Shown: one piece after another, positions 62,336 through 64,000 of the stretch
Position numbering within the stretch: the stretch's first letter is position 1
Layout of the letters: each line of letters begins with the position of its first letter
Assembly (NCBI RefSeq): GCF_016862435.1
Contig: NZ_BOMY01000053.1
Span: forward strand, 1-64,000
DNA length: 64,000 nucleotides
DNA from: Paractinoplanes tereljensis
GTDB lineage: Bacteria > Actinomycetota > Actinomycetes > Mycobacteriales > Micromonosporaceae
Direction: 5' to 3'
The notes under the pieces: generated by a model
The model's input: only the letters and a program-made list of their open reading frames with translations
Database searches by the model: none
Told to the model about the DNA's origin: nothing
Translations under genes and position numbers: made by a program

Positions 62336-63274
62336 TTACGACACCAGTGGCTTGAGTGCCTCGCCGGCCGCGGCGACCGCGCCGGGCACATGCCCGTTGC
62401 GGATCATGTTGATGGTCAGGCCGGTGATGCCGGGCTCGATCACGTCCTGGTGGATCTGCTCGGCGATCTGGGCCTGGGTGCCGATGAAGACCCGGCTGTG
62501 CCGCTCCGGCGGGATGCTGTCCAGGATCTTCTTGGCCTCATCTTCCGAGTCGGCCACCACGGTCATGGCCAGGTAGCTGGTGGCCAGGGTGGCCGGGTCG
62601 CGGCCGGCCTCCTCGCAGCGCTGCCGGAGCACGGCCACCTTCTGCGGGATGTCGGCCCGGTCGCAGATGATGTTCATGTGGTCGGCGAACCGGGCGGCCA
62701 GCCGGAACGTCTTCTTCTCCCCCGCGCCGCCCAGCATGATCGGGATCTGCGAGCGGTAACGCGGGTTGTTCATCGCGTTTTCCACCTTGTACCACTTACC
62801 GGTCAGCGTGGGGTTCTCCCCGCGCAGCATCGGGGCGATGATGTCGAGCGCCTCCTCGAGCCGCTCGAAGCGGTCGGTGAAGGTGCCGAATTCCCACCCG
62901 AAGTCGTTGTGCTCCCGCTCGAACCAGCCGGCGCCGATGCCCAGGATGGCCCGCCCGTGCGACACCATGTCGAGCGTGGTGACGGTCTTGGCCAGCATCG
63001 GCGGGTTGCGGTAGGTGTTGCCGGTGACCAGGGTCGACAGCTGGATGGTCTCGGTGGCGGTGGCCAGCGCGCCCAGCGTCGTGTACGCCTCCAGCATCGG
63101 CTGGTCGGGGGTGCCGATGCCGGGCAGCTGGTAGAAGTGGTCCATCACCAGCACGGTGTCGAAACCGGACGCCTCCGCCTCTCGGGCCTGTGCGATCACG
63201 GTGTCGAAGAGGCGCTCGACCGGCGTGTCCGGGTAGGTGAAGTTCGGGATCTGATATCCCAGGCGAATCGTCAT
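62336..63274 (-). CDS. LLM-class F420-dependent oxidoreductase
   Basis: A 312-residue luciferase-like TIM-barrel protein with VLVMDHFYQLPGIG, LVTGNTYRNPPMLAK, GRAILGIGAGWFEREH and PIMLGGAGEKKTFRLAARFAD. These match the Rv1855c-like family of F420-dependent enzymes in actinobacteria. Substrate unknown. The ATG at 63274 precedes TIRLGYQIPNF. It is 22 bp downstream of the SDR gene and probably co-transcribed. Confidence 0.9.
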   Translation of the reverse strand: MTIRLGYQIPNFTYPDTPVERLFDTVIAQAREAEASGFDTVLVMDHFYQLPGIGTPDQPMLEAYTTLGALATATETIQLSTLVTGNTYRNPPMLAKTVTTLDMVSHGRAILGIGAGWFEREHNDFGWEFGTFTDRFERLEEALDIIAPMLRGENPTLTGKWYKVENAMNNPRYRSQIPIMLGGAGEKKTFRLAARFADHMNIICDRADIPQKVAVLRQRCEEAGRDPATLATSYLAMTVVADSEDEAKKILDSIPPERHSRVFIGTQAQIAEQIHQDVIEPGITGLTINMIRNGHVPGAVAAAGEALKPLVS

Positions 63275-63296
63275 ACCGCCAGGCTTACCACTCAAA

Positions 63297-63971
63297 TCAG
63301 TAGGTGGCACGGCCTCCGCTGATGTCGTAGACCGCGCCGGTGGAAAAGGTGACCCGGTCCGAGCAGAGCCAGGCGATCAACTCGGCGACCTCGGCGGGCT
63401 GCCCGACCCGGCGCATCGGGATGAGACCGGTGATGTGGGCGAGAGCGTCGGGGCCGGTGTCGGCGTTCATCGGGGTCTCGATGACGGCCGGGGCGATCGC
63501 GTTGGCGAGCACGCCGGTGGTGGCCAACTCCTTGCCGAGCGACTTGGTGAGGGCGATGACCGCGGCCTTGGAGGCGGAGTAGGGCGACATGTTCGGGTTG
63601 CCGTCCTTGCCGGCCATGCTGGCGATGTTGACGATCCGCCCCCAGCCCCGCTCGATCATCCCGGGGACGAAGGCCTGGCAGGTGTTGAAGGTGCCGCGCA
63701 CGTTGACCGCGAAGGTGTGCTCCCAGCCGTCGAGCGGCACCTCCCAGAGCGGCGCGTTGGGGCCGACGATCCCGGCCGAGTTGACCAGGATGTCGACCGG
63801 GCCAGCCTCGGCCGCGGCCTGCCTGATCGCGTCGGGGTCGGTGACATCGGCCCGCAGGTCGGCGCCGTCCGCGAGGTCGAGGGTGAGCACCTTGACGCCG
63901 TCGGCGGCGAGCCGGTCGGTCACCGCCGCACCGATGCCGCTGCGGCCGCCGGTGACGATCGCGGTGCGCAT
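63297..63971 (-). CDS. FabG-like SDR
   Basis: A 224-residue classical SDR with TGGRSGIGAAV, the NSAG variant of NNAG, SMAGKDGNPNMSPYSASK (catalytic Ser, Tyr and Lys) and the C-terminal GAVYDISGG. It resembles 3-oxoacyl-ACP reductase/sugar dehydrogenases. Its ATG overlaps the stop of an upstream gene (TGATG), so it sits inside an operon that continues past the window. Confidence 0.9.
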   Translation of the reverse strand: MRTAIVTGGRSGIGAAVTDRLAADGVKVLTLDLADGADLRADVTDPDAIRQAAAEAGPVDILVNSAGIVGPNAPLWEVPLDGWEHTFAVNVRGTFNTCQAFVPGMIERGWGRIVNIASMAGKDGNPNMSPYSASKAAVIALTKSLGKELATTGVLANAIAPAVIETPMNADTGPDALAHITGLIPMRRVGQPAEVAELIAWLCSDRVTFSTGAVYDISGGRATY

Positions 63972-64000
63972 CAGTGCGACTCCCGGGAGACCTGCGAGCC
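63971..64000 (-). CDS. 3' end of an upstream gene (partial)
   Basis: On the minus strand the codons for GSQVSRESH and a TGA (63973-63971) overlap the SDR ATG in TGATG. That is the usual coupling of operon genes, so these are probably the last nine residues of a gene beyond the window. Nothing can be said of its function. Confidence 0.45.
   Translation of the reverse strand, partial: GSQVSRESH

Overview
The window is about 64 kb of very GC-rich DNA, with strong G/C preference at third codon positions, many GTG starts, short or overlapping gene junctions and several probable leaderless starts. This fits an actinomycete. The gene families (NACHT ATPase, sigK-rskA-fasciclin cluster, F420-type oxidoreductase, ricin-type lectin glycosidases, ABC sugar importers without their own ATPase, RHS polymorphic toxin) suggest a Micromonosporaceae-like (Actinoplanes-type) soil saprophyte. 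That assignment is inference. I saw no rRNA or tRNA gene, no CRISPR array and no insertion sequence. The end-to-end layout is chromosomal accessory and catabolic DNA.

Layout: 0-6.7 kb holds a 13-bp tandem repeat, a divergent MocR regulator/EamA exporter pair with overlapping start codons, an SDR, an APH-type kinase, a PH-domain membrane protein, a purine/nucleoside deaminase and a CDF transporter. 6.7-10.6 kb carries two sigma-factor/membrane-partner cassettes facing each other around a strong terminator. 10.6-13 kb is a membrane NACHT ATPase. 13-21.3 kb is an alpha-galactoside locus: LacI regulator, twin perfect operators, then a CBM-bearing secreted glycosidase, GH36 alpha-galactosidase, lipoprotein binding protein and two permeases. 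21.3-22.05 kb is non-coding and full of short tandem repeats. 22-28.7 kb holds a lipoprotein, an MFS exporter, an 8-oxoguanine deaminase-like enzyme, a PAP2 protein, DinB and a P-loop kinase.

28.6-40.9 kb is a uronide catabolic divergon. A minus-strand run of eight genes (DUF2264 protein, binding protein, two permeases, YesL-like protein, GH88 unsaturated glucuronyl hydrolase, IolB/KduI isomerase, KduD-like SDR) faces a heparinase II/III-family lyase and a DeoR-HTH/LacI-sensor regulator. Oligo-uronides would be imported, cleaved to unsaturated sugars and fed toward 2-keto-3-deoxygluconate. Both genes bordering the shared promoter carry in-frame tandem DNA repeats: nine AACGTT palindromes spaced exactly 15 bp in the DUF2264 gene, and an eight-copy, mostly 93-bp array of CCACAAGATCGC in the lyase gene. 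These are the most unusual features here.

41-49.3 kb is a secreted RHS protein with a Hint domain and a C-terminal AHH-type nuclease, followed by a tandem run of SUKH and other probable immunity genes. 49.3-53.1 kb is a sigK-rskA-fasciclin-molybdoenzyme cluster with two near-identical SigK-like promoters. 53.1-58.5 kb holds an M14 carboxypeptidase, a GH43 and a GH5 glycosidase sharing inverted copies of the same ricin-type lectin module, and a second DeoR/LacI-hybrid regulator between them. 58.5-62.3 kb has two convergent membrane Ser/Thr kinases. The window ends in an F420-type LLM oxidoreductase, a FabG-like SDR and the 3' tip of another gene.
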